DNA from: Phenylobacterium sp. SCN 70-31
GTDB taxonomy: Bacteria > Pseudomonadota > Alphaproteobacteria > Caulobacterales > Caulobacteraceae
NCBI RefSeq assembly: GCF_001724605.1
Contig: NZ_MEEX01000021.1
Coordinates: forward strand, 18,501-82,500
Direction: 5' to 3'
Length of the DNA: 64,000 nt
The translations under genes and the position numbers were made by a program. This document shows, piece by piece, positions 39,945-50,497 of this stretch. Position 1 is the first letter of the stretch; each line of letters starts with the position of its first letter. The notes under the pieces were generated by a model, which saw only the letters and a program-made list of their open reading frames with translations, was not told the DNA's origin and made no database searches.

Positions 39945-40511
39945 CTAGCGTACTCGGCCGCGCGCGATGCGTTCGACCTCGGCCTCGACGGCCTGCTGCA
40001 CGATCGACGGCAGGTTGTCGTCGAGCCATTGCTGAAGCAGCGGGCGCAGAAGTTCGCGGACCACATCCTCCAGGGTGCGCCCCTCGGCGGGCATCAGGAG
40101 GCTGGACGACAGGCGGCCGAAGGTGGCCGCTGTCGCGGCCGCCACCGAGGCGCTCACCAGACCGTCCGCAGCGGGCGGCGGCGCGGCGACCGGTTGGGGC
40201 TCCGGCTCCGGCTCCGGCCCGACGGCGACCACATCCAGGTCGCCGTGGCTTTCCACGCGCTGGGTCAGTTCCAGATCGTCATCATCGTCGTCGAGGTCGG
40301 GCGCCGGCTCGAAGCCTCCCGCCACCGCCGGTTCGGGCTCAGGTTCGGGAATCGGCAGCGGGTCGGCGTCGCCCTTGAGGGGCACGGGTTCCGATTCGGC
40401 TGCAGGCAGCTCAGGGCCGCCTTCGGCCGGAGCCTCGTCCTCGGAGATGATCCGACGGATGGAGGCGAGAATCTCCTCCATGGTCGGTTCTTGAGAGCTT
40501 TGCTCGGACAT
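39945..40511 (-). CDS. popZ: Polar organizing protein PopZ
   Basis: N-term EPTMEEILASIRRIISEDEAP, acidic/proline-rich middle, C-term LMPAEGRTLEDVVRELLRPLLQQWLDDNLPSIV. Confidence 0.9.
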   Translation of the reverse strand: MSEQSSQEPTMEEILASIRRIISEDEAPAEGGPELPAAESEPVPLKGDADPLPIPEPEPEPAVAGGFEPAPDLDDDDDDLELTQRVESHGDLDVVAVGPEPEPEPQPVAAPPPAADGLVSASVAAATAATFGRLSSSLLMPAEGRTLEDVVRELLRPLLQQWLDDNLPSIVQQAVEAEVERIARGRVR

Positions 40512-40593
40512 CAGCCTGCCGCCACGGTTGAATCTCGGAACCCGAGCCTAAGCGCCAGCGGCCCATCGTGCAATTTCTGAGGGCGCCGCTCCG

Positions 40594-42165
40594 TCAACGG
40601 GGCGCCGATGGCGCGACGGCCGGCGCCGGCTGGAGGCCGGGCGCGACGGGCGCCTGATCCTTCGGCTCGGACGGGGCGCTCGAGGGGAACGGGGTCAGCA
40701 GGCGGTCGATCACGCCGATCGGCTCCTCCCACGGGACCCAGCCCCAGGTGATGCGCAGTTTCCGGAAGTTCTTCGCGGCGTCGTACTGCGGCTCGCTGGG
40801 AATGAGGTGCTTCGCCTCCAGCCGTCCCATGGTGGCCACCACGTTGGCGGCGGCCACGTATTCGTCGCGGCGCGAACTGACCTGATTCAGCTCGGCCTGC
40901 CGAAGTTCCTGCTCGGCGTTCAGCACGTCGATGGTGGTGCGCAGGCCCACCTGCTGCTCCTGGCGCGTGCCCTCGGCGGCGATACGCGCGGCCCGCACCT
41001 GCTCCTCGCTGGAGGCGATGTTGGCGCGGGCGGCGATGAGCTGGCTCCACCACTGAGTGGCGGCCTGAAGGACGTTGCGGCGCACGCCTTCGATGGTGAT
41101 CCGGTCGGCGTTGTTGCGTTCGGCGGCGGCGCGCACGCGCGAGGTGGTCAGACCGCCGTTGAACAGGGGCACCGAGGCGTTGACCGTGGCCGAATATCCC
41201 CGGCCCCAGGTTTCACGGGGATCCCAGGGGTCGACGACACCCTGGTGGCCGACCTGAAGCTGGGCCGAAACCTGCGGCATGCGCTCGGCGCGGGCGCCGG
41301 CCAGACGCGCTCGACTGGCCATCTCCGTGTATTGCTGGGCGCGAAGCTGAGGATTGAATTCCTCGGCGGCCTGGAAGACCTCGTCGGGGTCGCCGGGCAG
41401 GAGGAAGGCCAGCGAGGGCTCCGGCGCCAGGTCTCCGGGATTCTGCCCGACCAGGGCCGCATAGCTGGCCCGCGTGATGGCGAGTTGGGCCACCGCCTGC
41501 TGATAGAGCGCCTGGGCCTGCGAGAGCCGCGCCTGCGACTGGGCCACGTCGGTGCGGGTCACCTCGCCGACATCGAAGCGCGCCTGGGACTCCTCAAGCT
41601 GGCGGGTCAGGACGCTGACGTTCTCCTGACGGATGCGCAGCGTCTCCTGATCGCGGCGGGTGTCGGAATAGGCCTGGATGACCGAGACGATCACCTGGGC
41701 CTCCACCCGGCGCAAGGTCTCGCGTCCGGCCAGGACATCGGCATTGGCGGCGTTGACGGCCGCCGCGACGCGGCCGCCTGTCCACAGGGGCTGGCTGAAG
41801 GTGAGCGCCGCCTGTCCCACATTGCTGCGGCTGGCGCCGCCCACGAGCGCGCCGGGCGTGTCCGGGATCCCGTCACCGTCGAAGTCCTGACCACGGCCAC
41901 GCAACGGCGTCTGATTCTCGCTCCAGCGCGCGCTGCCCGCCAACCCCAGCGTGGGCCGCCAGCCGCTGCGGGCCTGGACGTAGCTTTCGTCGAGCGCACG
42001 CTGGGTGGCCCGCTGGGCCTGGAGCGTTGGGTTGTTCTGGTAGGCCAGCGCGATGGCGTCGGCCAGGGTCTCGGCCTGCGCAGGCGCGGCCGCCAGAGTC
42101 GCGGCGGACAGGGCGCCCACACACACGGTCGCGGCCAGGAGTCGGCCGCGGAAGGTCATCGACAT
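40594..42165 (-). CDS. TolC-family outer membrane efflux/secretion protein
   Basis: AETLADAIALAYQNNPTLQAQRA and coiled-coil repeats typical of TolC. Confidence 0.92.
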   Translation of the reverse strand: MSMTFRGRLLAATVCVGALSAATLAAAPAQAETLADAIALAYQNNPTLQAQRATQRALDESYVQARSGWRPTLGLAGSARWSENQTPLRGRGQDFDGDGIPDTPGALVGGASRSNVGQAALTFSQPLWTGGRVAAAVNAANADVLAGRETLRRVEAQVIVSVIQAYSDTRRDQETLRIRQENVSVLTRQLEESQARFDVGEVTRTDVAQSQARLSQAQALYQQAVAQLAITRASYAALVGQNPGDLAPEPSLAFLLPGDPDEVFQAAEEFNPQLRAQQYTEMASRARLAGARAERMPQVSAQLQVGHQGVVDPWDPRETWGRGYSATVNASVPLFNGGLTTSRVRAAAERNNADRITIEGVRRNVLQAATQWWSQLIAARANIASSEEQVRAARIAAEGTRQEQQVGLRTTIDVLNAEQELRQAELNQVSSRRDEYVAAANVVATMGRLEAKHLIPSEPQYDAAKNFRKLRITWGWVPWEEPIGVIDRLLTPFPSSAPSEPKDQAPVAPGLQPAPAVAPSAPR

Positions 42166-42338
42166 TCTTTATCCCCGAACTCGCGAGAGACGCAGTCCTC
42201 TTGGAACCCGTGCAGTGTTCAACCTTGTATGCCGTGCTCTGCCGTCTGCTCCAAGCCGCGTCACCTTAAGCTTTTTTCACCCCCACCTTCTCATCCGGGC
42301 GTTTCGAGGGTGTTTCAGGACCGGGGCCGGAAAGCGAA

Positions 42339-42902
42339 CTAGAACGCAAAGCCGGGCGCCGGCTCGAAGCCGGCCAGCACGGGCGGAAAGGCATCGAACA
42401 GGTCGCGGCGTCCGAAACCGTCGGCGGCCTTCACATAGAGCACGGCCTGACCGACCGCCCCGCCGCGCTCGACCACGCCCAGGCGGCCACCCCCGGCCAG
42501 CACCGCCGTCCACGCCTCGGGCGCGCGGGTCACGGCGCCCTCGCAGATCACGATGTCGAACGGCCCCGCGGGAATCGCCTCGCCGGCGTCGGCCTGGACG
42601 ACCGCGCAGCCCAGATCCTCCAGCACCGCGGCCGCGTAGGGCGCCGAGATCGCCAGCGCGCGCTCGCCCGGCATGGGACGCAACGCCTGGAGCAGCTTGG
42701 AGACGTCGCGCGGCTTCAGCAGCCAGCGGCCGGGCGCGTACTCGGCCTCGATGTCGGCGTACGCCAGCGCCCCCTTGTCGGCGGCCAGAAACCGTTCGCG
42801 CGCCACCTTCCGCATGGCGTCGTGGATGCGCACGTCGGTGACGTCCTGGGTGCGCACCTGACTCTCCACCATGTTGAGACGAGCGGCGGTGAAATCGGAC
42901 AT
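42339..42902 (-). CDS. Protein-L-isoaspartate O-methyltransferase family
   Basis: MVESQVRTQDVTDVRIHDAMRKVARERFL. Confidence 0.85.
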   Translation of the reverse strand: MSDFTAARLNMVESQVRTQDVTDVRIHDAMRKVARERFLAADKGALAYADIEAEYAPGRWLLKPRDVSKLLQALRPMPGERALAISAPYAAAVLEDLGCAVVQADAGEAIPAGPFDIVICEGAVTRAPEAWTAVLAGGGRLGVVERGGAVGQAVLYVKAADGFGRRDLFDAFPPVLAGFEPAPGFAF

Positions 42903-43012
42903 CGAAAATCCCTGGGCGCGGAGAAGCCTTGTGCGGCGCGTTATAGGCGCACGCGGCCGGAAGGCAATTGCGGCCGAAGGACCGTTCTGTTAGCACCGCC
43001 GCTCACTTCGGC

Positions 43013-43086
43013 GGCCTGATGGCGGAGTGGTGACGCACCGGACTGCAAATCCGTGAACCCGGGTTCGATTCCCGGTCAGGCCTCCA
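43013..43086 (+). tRNA. tRNA-Cys (GCA)
   Basis: GGCCTGA/TCAGGCC acceptor, loop CTGCAAA, TTCGATT T-loop, encoded CCA. Confidence 0.95.
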
Positions 43087-43133
43087 ACCTCCCCGCCCCT
43101 TCCCGACGCGTCGGCCCGTCAGCCCTCGCCGGA

Positions 43134-44198
43134 CTACGGGCGGCTTTCCGCCTCGAGAACGATGCTGCGCGCCTCGACCAGCCCGGCGGCGACGTTGGGC
43201 AGGCGGTCCTTGAGGAAGAAGACACCGTAGAGCCCGCTGTCGCGGTCGAGCCAGGGATAGGTCCCGAAGGCGCCCGGACTCGACACCAGGCCACAGGCGC
43301 CGTCGGCCTTCACCGTCTCGCACCAGTTGCCCAGCGCATAGGCGTTCAGGCGAGTCGCCCCCGGCGGCTTGTAGGCCATGTCGGCGTTCGCGGTCTGAAT
43401 GCGCTCCATCTCGTCGAAGGCGGCTTCGGACAGGATGCGCACGCCGTTCGCCTGGCCGCGCCCAGCCAGCATGTGCAGGAACGCCGTATAGTCCGCGGCC
43501 GTGGTCCAGACCCCGGCCTGGAGGTTGGGATTGCGGACGCCGGCTGGGTCCAGGGGGCGGGTGGGATAGCCCCAGGCGGTGCGCTTCAGGCCCAGCGGCC
43601 CGGCGATGCGCTCCTGGAAGAGCTGGGCCCACGACTTACCCGTGACCTGCTCGGCCAAGGCTCCGGCCACCTGGAACGAGGGCGCGCCGTAGCGGAAGGT
43701 CGAACCAGGCCGGTCCTTCAGCGGACGGGCCGCGATCAGGCGGGCCGACTCGGCCAGCGTGACGCCCGAATCCTGGCTGAGGTCGACGAAGCCGGTCAGG
43801 TCGCCCTGCCCGGCGGTGTAGGACAGAATCTGGCGCAGGGTGATGGCGGCGGCCTCGCCCTGGAAATCCGGCAGCCGGCGGCCGATCGGCTCGTCCAGGC
43901 TCAGCTTGCCTTCGTCCACCAGGGTCATGATCAGGGCGACGGTCATCCACTTCGACGCCGACGCGACCGGCAGCTGCGCGTCGGGCGCGATCGTCCCGAC
44001 ATCCAGCCGGTAGAGCAGTTCGCCGTCCTTCAGGATCATGGCGGTCAGACCCGGCGGCCCCGAGCGGACCACCTCCTCCAGCTTCGTGCGCAGGGCGGGC
44101 GGGGGATCTGCCGCGGCGGCCTGGCCGCCGATGACCAGGACGAGCGCCCCGGCGGCGGCGGCGCGAACGAGGGTGTGCTTGCGGGCGGTCATCGTCAT
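43134..44198 (-). CDS. Beta-lactamase-family serine hydrolase
   Basis: SASKWMTVALIMTLVDEGKLSLDEPI (SxxK) with signal peptide. Confidence 0.88.
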   Translation of the reverse strand: MTMTARKHTLVRAAAAGALVLVIGGQAAAADPPPALRTKLEEVVRSGPPGLTAMILKDGELLYRLDVGTIAPDAQLPVASASKWMTVALIMTLVDEGKLSLDEPIGRRLPDFQGEAAAITLRQILSYTAGQGDLTGFVDLSQDSGVTLAESARLIAARPLKDRPGSTFRYGAPSFQVAGALAEQVTGKSWAQLFQERIAGPLGLKRTAWGYPTRPLDPAGVRNPNLQAGVWTTAADYTAFLHMLAGRGQANGVRILSEAAFDEMERIQTANADMAYKPPGATRLNAYALGNWCETVKADGACGLVSSPGAFGTYPWLDRDSGLYGVFFLKDRLPNVAAGLVEARSIVLEAESRP

Positions 44199-44484
44199 CC
44201 TCGGCGGAAAGTGGCGGACGGCGCAGGCTATCCCGGCGTCCGACCTCTCGCGCCCCGGCGACAGGGTCTCGCGCGATAGCCCGGAGCTATCCCGCACCCT
44301 TCTCGCCAAGCCTCTCTGCGAGCGGCGTCCGCGGCAGCGGGCCATACGTACCGTCCAGCAGACGGCGCACATTTAATTTACGAATGTCATATGTCAGCCC
44401 CGGCTTCGCCATCCGGCCGCCACGTTCTGGCGGCGAAGCTCGGGCTTCCGCATGCAGACCGGCTGATGGCCTGGAAGGACACCG

Positions 44485-46245
44485 ATGACTGGACGCACCA
44501 GAGCCCAGAGCCTGCCCATCGCCGCTCTGGCTTGCCTGACCACCGCCGCATCCGGCCCCTCCGCCGCCGTGGCGCGCCCCGATCCCGTGGCCGACGGGTC
44601 ACCCACGGCGGAATCCTGCGCGGCCCTGGGCTTCCGTACAGTCCCCCGGCCGGGGCCGGTAGGCATGGCAAGCCCGATGGTGCGTCATCAAGCCCCTCCA
44701 GCGCCGCCACCGGCGCCGTCCTTCAACATCGCCGCCCCGCAAAGGCTCAAGGAAGCGGACATCGTCACAGGCGGCCGCCAGGCGGCTGGCGGCATGATCG
44801 TGACCCCCGGCTTGCCCGCGCGCGACACCGAGCGCTATCCCGGCGCGCCGTCCAACCCCATCCGGCAGACCGCGCAGGAGCCGGTCTCGACCTTCTCGGT
44901 GGACGTGGACACTGCGGCCTATTCCAACGTCCGCCGCTTCCTGAACGAGGGCGCGACGCCGCCCACCGACGCGGTGCGGGTGGAGGAGCTGATCAACTAT
45001 TTCGACTACGGGTACGCGCCGCCCGCCGACCGGACCAACCCCTTCTCGACCTACGTGGCGCTGGCCCCCTCCCCCTGGTCGGCGCAGAAGCAGATCCTGC
45101 ACATCGGCATCCAGGGCTTCGACCTGCCCCGGGCCGAGGCGCCGCCGCTGAACCTCGTGTTCCTGGTGGACACCTCGGGCTCGATGTGGGGGCCGGACCG
45201 CCTCCCGCTGGCGCAGAAGTCGCTGAACCTGCTGGTCGACCAGATGCGGCCCCAGGACCGGGTGTCGATCGTGGCCTACGCCGGATCGGCGGGCGCCGTG
45301 CTGGAGCCCACCGACGGCCGTAGCAAGCTCAAGGTGCGATGCGCGCTGGGAGCCCTCCAGGCGGGCGGATCGACCGCCGGCGGCCAGGGGCTGAAGCTGG
45401 CCTATGACCTGGCGCGGCAGAATTTCGACACCCGGGCGGTAAACCGGGTCATCCTGGTGACCGACGGCGACTTCAACGTGGGAATCGCCGACCCGGCCCG
45501 GTTGAAGGACTTCGTCACCGACCAGCGCAAGACCGGCGTCTACCTGTCGGTCTACGGCTTCGGCCGGGGCAACTACAACGACGCCATGATGCAGGCCCTG
45601 GCCCAGAACGGAAACGGGACGGCGGCCTACGTCGACAGCCTGCAGGAGGCGCGGAAGCTGTTCCGCACCGACTTCACCAGCACGATGTTCCCCATCGCCG
45701 ACGACGTGAAGATCCAGGTGGAGTTCAATCCGGCCCAGGTCTCGGAGTACCGGCTGATCGGCTACGAGACCCGGATGCTGGCGCGCGAGGACTTCAACAA
45801 CGACCAGGTGGACGCCGGCGAGGTAGGCGCCGGGGCCTCGGTGACGGCGCTCTACGAGATCACGCCGGCGGGCGCGCCGGGCTCGGCCGACCCGCTGCGC
45901 TACGGACGGCCGGCGCCGAAGGCCGGACCGACCGGGGAACTGGCCTATCTCAAGATCCGCTACAAACTGCCGGGCCAGTCGCGGTCGAAGCTGATGGAAC
46001 GCCCGGTGACGGCGGCCGACGGCGCGGCCACGCTGGCCGCCGCGCCCGAGGCGACCCGCTGGGCGGTGGCCGTCGCCGGCTTCGGCCAGAAGCTGCGCCG
46101 CGACCCGCGCGTGTCGGATGGCTTCGGCTGGCAGGACGTGGTCGCCCTGGCCCAGGGCAGCCGCGGCCAGGACCCCCACGGCGAACGCGCCGAGTTCGTG
46201 CAACTCGCCCGGGCGGCCGGCGACCGTGGCGCGGCGGGGGAATAG
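44485..46245 (+). CDS. von Willebrand factor A-domain protein (YfbK-like)
   Basis: STFSVDVDTAAYSNVRRFLNEG, MIDAS DTSGSMW. Confidence 0.88.
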   Translation: MTGRTRAQSLPIAALACLTTAASGPSAAVARPDPVADGSPTAESCAALGFRTVPRPGPVGMASPMVRHQAPPAPPPAPSFNIAAPQRLKEADIVTGGRQAAGGMIVTPGLPARDTERYPGAPSNPIRQTAQEPVSTFSVDVDTAAYSNVRRFLNEGATPPTDAVRVEELINYFDYGYAPPADRTNPFSTYVALAPSPWSAQKQILHIGIQGFDLPRAEAPPLNLVFLVDTSGSMWGPDRLPLAQKSLNLLVDQMRPQDRVSIVAYAGSAGAVLEPTDGRSKLKVRCALGALQAGGSTAGGQGLKLAYDLARQNFDTRAVNRVILVTDGDFNVGIADPARLKDFVTDQRKTGVYLSVYGFGRGNYNDAMMQALAQNGNGTAAYVDSLQEARKLFRTDFTSTMFPIADDVKIQVEFNPAQVSEYRLIGYETRMLAREDFNNDQVDAGEVGAGASVTALYEITPAGAPGSADPLRYGRPAPKAGPTGELAYLKIRYKLPGQSRSKLMERPVTAADGAATLAAAPEATRWAVAVAGFGQKLRRDPRVSDGFGWQDVVALAQGSRGQDPHGERAEFVQLARAAGDRGAAGE

Positions 46246-46269
46246 GCCGGCGGAGGGACGACGCGCCCC

Positions 46270-48372
46270 TCAGTCCATCAGGCGCTGGGTCAGATAGGTG
46301 AACTCGAGGGCCTGCCGCATCGCGCGTTCGTTGAGGTTGGCGGCGGCGGCGTGACCGCCGTCCAGGTTCTCGTAGTACACGTAGTCGTAGCCGTACTCCT
46401 TCAGCCGCGCGGCCGCTTTGCGGGCATGGGCCGGGTGGACGCGATCGTCCTTGGTGGACGTCTCGATGAACACCTTGGGATAGGGCTGGCCGGGCTTCAG
46501 GTTCTGGTACGGCGAATAACTCATCAGCATGGCCCGCTCCTCGGGGACGGCCGGGTCGCCATACTCGCCGATCCAGGACGAGCCGGCGCCGATATGGCTG
46601 TAGCCGATCATGTCGAAGAGCGGCACCTGGATGACCACGGCGTTGTAGAGTTCCGGCCGCTTCGTGAGGGCCACGCCCATCAGCAGGCCGCCGTTCGACC
46701 CCCCCATGATCCCGAGCTTCTTCGGGCTGGTGATCTTGCGCGAGATCAGGTCCTCGGAGACGGCGAAGAAGTCGTCGTAGACCCGCATGCGGTTCAGCTT
46801 CAGCCCGGCGTTGTGCCAGCGCGGACCGAACTCGCCGCCGCCGCGGATGTTGGCCACGGCGTAGACGCCGCCCTTCTCGAGCCACAGCTTGCCGACCGTC
46901 GCCGCATAGGCCGGGGTCTGGCTGACCAGGAAGCCGCCGTAGGCGTAGAGCAAGGTGGGGTTGGAGCCGTCGTAGGCGATGTCCTTCGCCCGGACGACGA
47001 AGTACGGGACCTTCGTCCCGTCTTTCGAGGTGGCCCAGTGCTGCTCGGTGACGAACTTCGACGCGTCGAAGCGGGCCGGAAGCGTGCGGAGCTGCTCGGC
47101 CTGGCCACCGCCGGCGGCGTCGGCCAGCCACTGGCTGGACGGTGTCAGGAAGCTGGCGATGCTGAGGATCAGCCGGTCGTCCGCCTCGGACGCCGAGGCG
47201 ACGGCGATGGTCGAGTCCTTGGGCAGTTCCAGGGCCTGGGACGTCCAGGCGCCGCCCGCGCGGCGGAAACTGAGGACCTGGCCCTTCACGTTGTCGAGCA
47301 GGGCCACGACGAGACGGCTCTTGGTGGTCGCCACCTGCTCCACCGCCTGGGACTCGGTGGGCCGCAGGACGAGCGCTGGCTTCAGCGCGCCCGGCGCCTT
47401 CCTGACGGCGGCCAGATCGAAGTCGACGAGGTCGCCTTCCTTCATCCCCCTGGCAGCCCAGTCCTCCTCCAGGCTCACGATCACGCGGCCGTCGAGATAG
47501 CCCTGGATCGAGACCTTTTTCGGGAGGTCCAGGCGAAGGGGACGGTCTCCGGCCAGCAGGTAGTATTCGGCGTTGAAGGTGTCCAACGGCCGCATGATGA
47601 CGACAGCCTGCACCTTGCCCGCCGGATCCCGCAGCACGATCGACTGGACGCCGTAGCCGCCGTCGTTCTTCTGGCCGGCGAACACCTGCCGGGCTTCGGA
47701 GAGCGTTTGGCCACGCTTCACCAGCTTGGCGATGTAGGGATAGCCCGAGGTGGTGACGTCGCCCTTCGCCCACTCGGTCACGATCAGCAGCGTGTCGCGG
47801 TCGATCCAGTCGAAGCGGTGCTTGCCCTCGGGCAGCCGGAAGCCGCCCTCGACGAAGCGGCCGGCCGCGGTGTCGAACTCGCGAACCTCGACGGCGTCCT
47901 TGCCCCCGTCCGACAGGCTGACGAGACAGAGCCGATCCTCGGGCGGCAGGCAGCTGGCGCCCTTCCAGACCCAGTTGGCCTGCTCGGCCTTGGCCAGGAC
48001 GTCCAGGTCGAGGATGGTCCGCCACTCGGGCGCGCCCGTGCGGTAGCTGTCGAGCGTGGTCTTGCGCCAGACGCCGCGGACGTGGTCGGCGTCCTGCCAG
48101 TAGTCCCAGAGGCCGCCGTCGCCCGCGAAGCTCACCCCGGGGATTCGGTCCTTGGCGGTCGCGATCGCCAGGGCGTCGGCGTAGAGGCCGGGATAGCGCG
48201 GATCGTTCTTGAGCTGGGGCAGCGTGCGGTCGTTCTCCGCCTTGGCCCATTCGAGCGCGCGGGCGCCCTCTATCTCTTCCATCCAGGCATAGGGGTCGTG
48301 GTCGGCGTCGGGGGGCGCGGCGCCCATCAGGAACACTCCGGCAAGCGCGGTCGCGAGGGCGGCAAGGCGCAT
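46270..48372 (-). CDS. Prolyl oligopeptidase-family S9 peptidase
   Basis: [10 protein letters not shown] catalytic Ser; [11 protein letters not shown]; start [10 protein letters not shown]. Confidence 0.9.
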   Translation of the reverse strand: MRLAALATALAGVFLMGAAPPDADHDPYAWMEEIEGARALEWAKAENDRTLPQLKNDPRYPGLYADALAIATAKDRIPGVSFAGDGGLWDYWQDADHVRGVWRKTTLDSYRTGAPEWRTILDLDVLAKAEQANWVWKGASCLPPEDRLCLVSLSDGGKDAVEVREFDTAAGRFVEGGFRLPEGKHRFDWIDRDTLLIVTEWAKGDVTTSGYPYIAKLVKRGQTLSEARQVFAGQKNDGGYGVQSIVLRDPAGKVQAVVIMRPLDTFNAEYYLLAGDRPLRLDLPKKVSIQGYLDGRVIVSLEEDWAARGMKEGDLVDFDLAAVRKAPGALKPALVLRPTESQAVEQVATTKSRLVVALLDNVKGQVLSFRRAGGAWTSQALELPKDSTIAVASASEADDRLILSIASFLTPSSQWLADAAGGGQAEQLRTLPARFDASKFVTEQHWATSKDGTKVPYFVVRAKDIAYDGSNPTLLYAYGGFLVSQTPAYAATVGKLWLEKGGVYAVANIRGGGEFGPRWHNAGLKLNRMRVYDDFFAVSEDLISRKITSPKKLGIMGGSNGGLLMGVALTKRPELYNAVVIQVPLFDMIGYSHIGAGSSWIGEYGDPAVPEERAMLMSYSPYQNLKPGQPYPKVFIETSTKDDRVHPAHARKAAARLKEYGYDYVYYENLDGGHAAAANLNERAMRQALEFTYLTQRLMD

Positions 48373-48468
48373 AGGAAACCTCTCGAAGGCATGTACGGGA
48401 TTGCTAGCCTGCGCGCCCGGCGGCGTCACCATCCGCTGGTCGAGCGGCATCGGTCGGCATGCCGTAGG

Positions 48469-48852
48469 TCAGGGCTCGCGCACGGGCGGTCGAGCGCCCG
48501 CCGCAAGCCGGGCGAACCGTCTGTCGAAGGTGACTAAGGCCTCACAGCCGTCCGCAGCCGCCAGATGGAGCGCATCGGCGAGATCGACGCCCTCCCCGGC
48601 CATCTGCAAGGCGGCAGCCACCCTCTCCGGCTCCTGGAATCGCACGCGCGGCAACCGGCTGAACATCTCCAGGGCGCGAACGATCTCCTGGCGAGCGTAC
48701 CGATGGACGCTCCTCAGCACCCAGTCGGCCTCGAGGACGACCGTCGAGGCGACGAACACCTCGTTGTCACGCACCAGCGCATGCGCCCTGGCCCACTGCG
48801 CCTCGTCGCGGGTCAGGAGACGGACGACGATATTGGTGTCAATCGCGATCAT
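48469..48852 (-). CDS. PIN-domain toxin (VapC-like)
   Basis: MIAIDTNIVVRLLTRDEAQ...DFADALHLAAA-like pattern (VDLADALHLAAADG). Confidence 0.88.
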   Translation of the reverse strand: MIAIDTNIVVRLLTRDEAQWARAHALVRDNEVFVASTVVLEADWVLRSVHRYARQEIVRALEMFSRLPRVRFQEPERVAAALQMAGEGVDLADALHLAAADGCEALVTFDRRFARLAAGARPPVREP

Positions 48853-49132
48853 ATTCGCGCCGGAACATCTCCGCGACGGCCTCGTCCATCTCCTCCACCG
48901 TGGCCGGCGGCCCGTCGTATTTCAGCATGCCCGAGACCTGGTCCAATGTGGTGGGTTCCAGCGCCGGCTCGCGCCGCAGCAGGACGCCGTCGGTCGTCTC
49001 CTCGACGATCAGCCGCGTGCCCGGCGACCAGCGGCGATGTTCGCGGATCGCCTTGGGCAAGATGACCTGCCCCTTGGTGGACAGCACAGTGGTCTGGCGA
49101 GCGTTGGCCACGACGAACTCCGGTAAGATCAT
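48839..49132 (-). CDS. AbrB/MazE-like antitoxin
   Basis: TVLSTKGQVILPKAIREHRRWSPGTRLIVEE; overlaps the toxin gene. Confidence 0.88.
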   Translation of the reverse strand: MILPEFVVANARQTTVLSTKGQVILPKAIREHRRWSPGTRLIVEETTDGVLLRREPALEPTTLDQVSGMLKYDGPPATVEEMDEAVAEMFRREYDRD

Positions 49133-49313
49133 GGTAAGATGACAACGCGCCGCCGATGCGTCGACCTCGCCCTGGTCTGGACGTCCGCGGGATGGCTGGC
49201 GTGCTCCAGCTCATGGGCGTAGCCTCCAGGCATGAAAATCCTAACCCGCGAGGAGATCGGTCGCCTCCGTTCGTCTGGAAGGGCCGCGCCTGAGGCGTCA
49301 CACGGCTCCCGCT

Positions 49314-49448
49314 CTATCGCAGCAGCATAAGCGACAGGACCGGCGACAGGATCATGGCCGCGACGCCCACGGCCTGGAAAAGCGCCCGGCGGCGCTGGCG
49401 CGGGCGGACGTGGGTCTCGAAGAAGGTGGCGTAGTCGAGGGTGTTCAT
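49314..49448 (-). CDS. 44-aa single-TM small protein
   Basis: MNTLDYATFFETHVRPRQRRRALFQAVGVAAMILSPVLSLMLLR; downstream of the WYL regulator. Confidence 0.45.
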   Translation of the reverse strand: MNTLDYATFFETHVRPRQRRRALFQAVGVAAMILSPVLSLMLLR

Positions 49449-49493
49449 CGGGCTCTCCGTCGTTGGACGGACCAAGCCTGAACAGGGGGTACG

Positions 49494-50480
49494 TCAGAAT
49501 CGGACGTGGGCCCGCCACGCGGTGTCGATTTCCGCCGCCATCATGTCCTTCAGCGCCTGGGGTTCCACGATCCGGACCTTGTCGCCCCAGGTGAAGAGGT
49601 GCCAGGCCAGTTCTCGCATCCCGCTGGCCCGGAAGCGGACGACCACCGAGCCGTCCGGCTCATCCTCCACCTTCTGGCGGGCGTGGAAGCGCCAGCGCAG
49701 GGCGTCCTCCCGCCCCTCGGGAAGGATGCGCAGGATCACGTCGTGCGTGTCGTCCTGGTAGATGCCGAAGCTCTCGTCGGCGTAGGCCTGGAGCGAGAAG
49801 TCCTCGGGCCGCTGGGCCGGAACGCCCGTGATCTCAAGATCGCCTATGCGGTCCAGGCGCCAGTTTCGCGGCCCCGTCCCCGCCCCGACCTCCTCGGCCA
49901 CGAGGTAGTTGGAGCGGCCGAACAGGATGCCCAGCGGCGCCACCTCCCGCACCCGGCCGGGCGTGGAGCCGCCCTCGTAGCGGAAGCGGAGCGTGGAGAC
50001 CGCCTTCAGCGCCCCGCGCACGGCCGCCAGGACGGTGTCCTCCTCGAACGGGCGCGGGCCGGCCTGAACGGCGATAGTCTCGGCCTGGAGCAGAGCCTCC
50101 AGGTCGGGCGCGAGCCGGCGGCGGGCCGAGGCACGCGTGGCGGACAACACCTTCTGCTCCAGCGATCGCAGCGCCGCGGCGCGCGCGTGGGCGCCCTGGC
50201 GGTCCATCGCCTCTGCCGAGGCGGAAAGCGCGGACATCTCCTCGGGCGTGGGCGCCTGGAAGAGCCCGTCCAGGCCCGACGGGATGCGGAACCGCTTGCC
50301 GGGCGGATCGTCGACCACTTCCATCTGGGGAAAGACGTCCCAGAGCGCGTCGCGCATGCGCTCCACCGTACGCCGGCCCAGGCCCAGTTTTGCGCTCATC
50401 TCGTCCAAGGTCAGCCCCTCGGCCGTCCCTGCGAGCAACCGCGCCAGTTCGAGAAGGCGAGCACTTTTTTCGTGGCGCAT
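49494..50480 (-). CDS. WYL-domain transcriptional regulator
   Basis: N-terminal HTH (LARLLAGTAEGLTLDEMSAKLGLGRRTVERM), WYL-like core RFRYEGG...PLGILFGRSNYLVAEEV; start MRHEKS. Confidence 0.85.
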   Translation of the reverse strand: MRHEKSARLLELARLLAGTAEGLTLDEMSAKLGLGRRTVERMRDALWDVFPQMEVVDDPPGKRFRIPSGLDGLFQAPTPEEMSALSASAEAMDRQGAHARAAALRSLEQKVLSATRASARRRLAPDLEALLQAETIAVQAGPRPFEEDTVLAAVRGALKAVSTLRFRYEGGSTPGRVREVAPLGILFGRSNYLVAEEVGAGTGPRNWRLDRIGDLEITGVPAQRPEDFSLQAYADESFGIYQDDTHDVILRILPEGREDALRWRFHARQKVEDEPDGSVVVRFRASGMRELAWHLFTWGDKVRIVEPQALKDMMAAEIDTAWRAHVRF

Positions 50481-50497
50481 GACGGGCCTACGTCCGA

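Noticed and set aside
46351-48537. 728-aa + strand ORF
   Set aside because: Antisense to the S9 peptidase gene; shadow ORF
49129-49230. HELEH motif in a minus-strand frame (GGYAHELEHASHP), suggesting an ImmA/IrrE-like remnant
   Set aside because: Only ~34 residues, no flanking domain, probably coincidental
49232-49330. 32-aa + strand ORF MKILTREEIGRLRSSGRAAPEASHGSRSIAAA
   Set aside because: Too short, no coupling or conservation evidence; overlaps the 44-aa minus ORF
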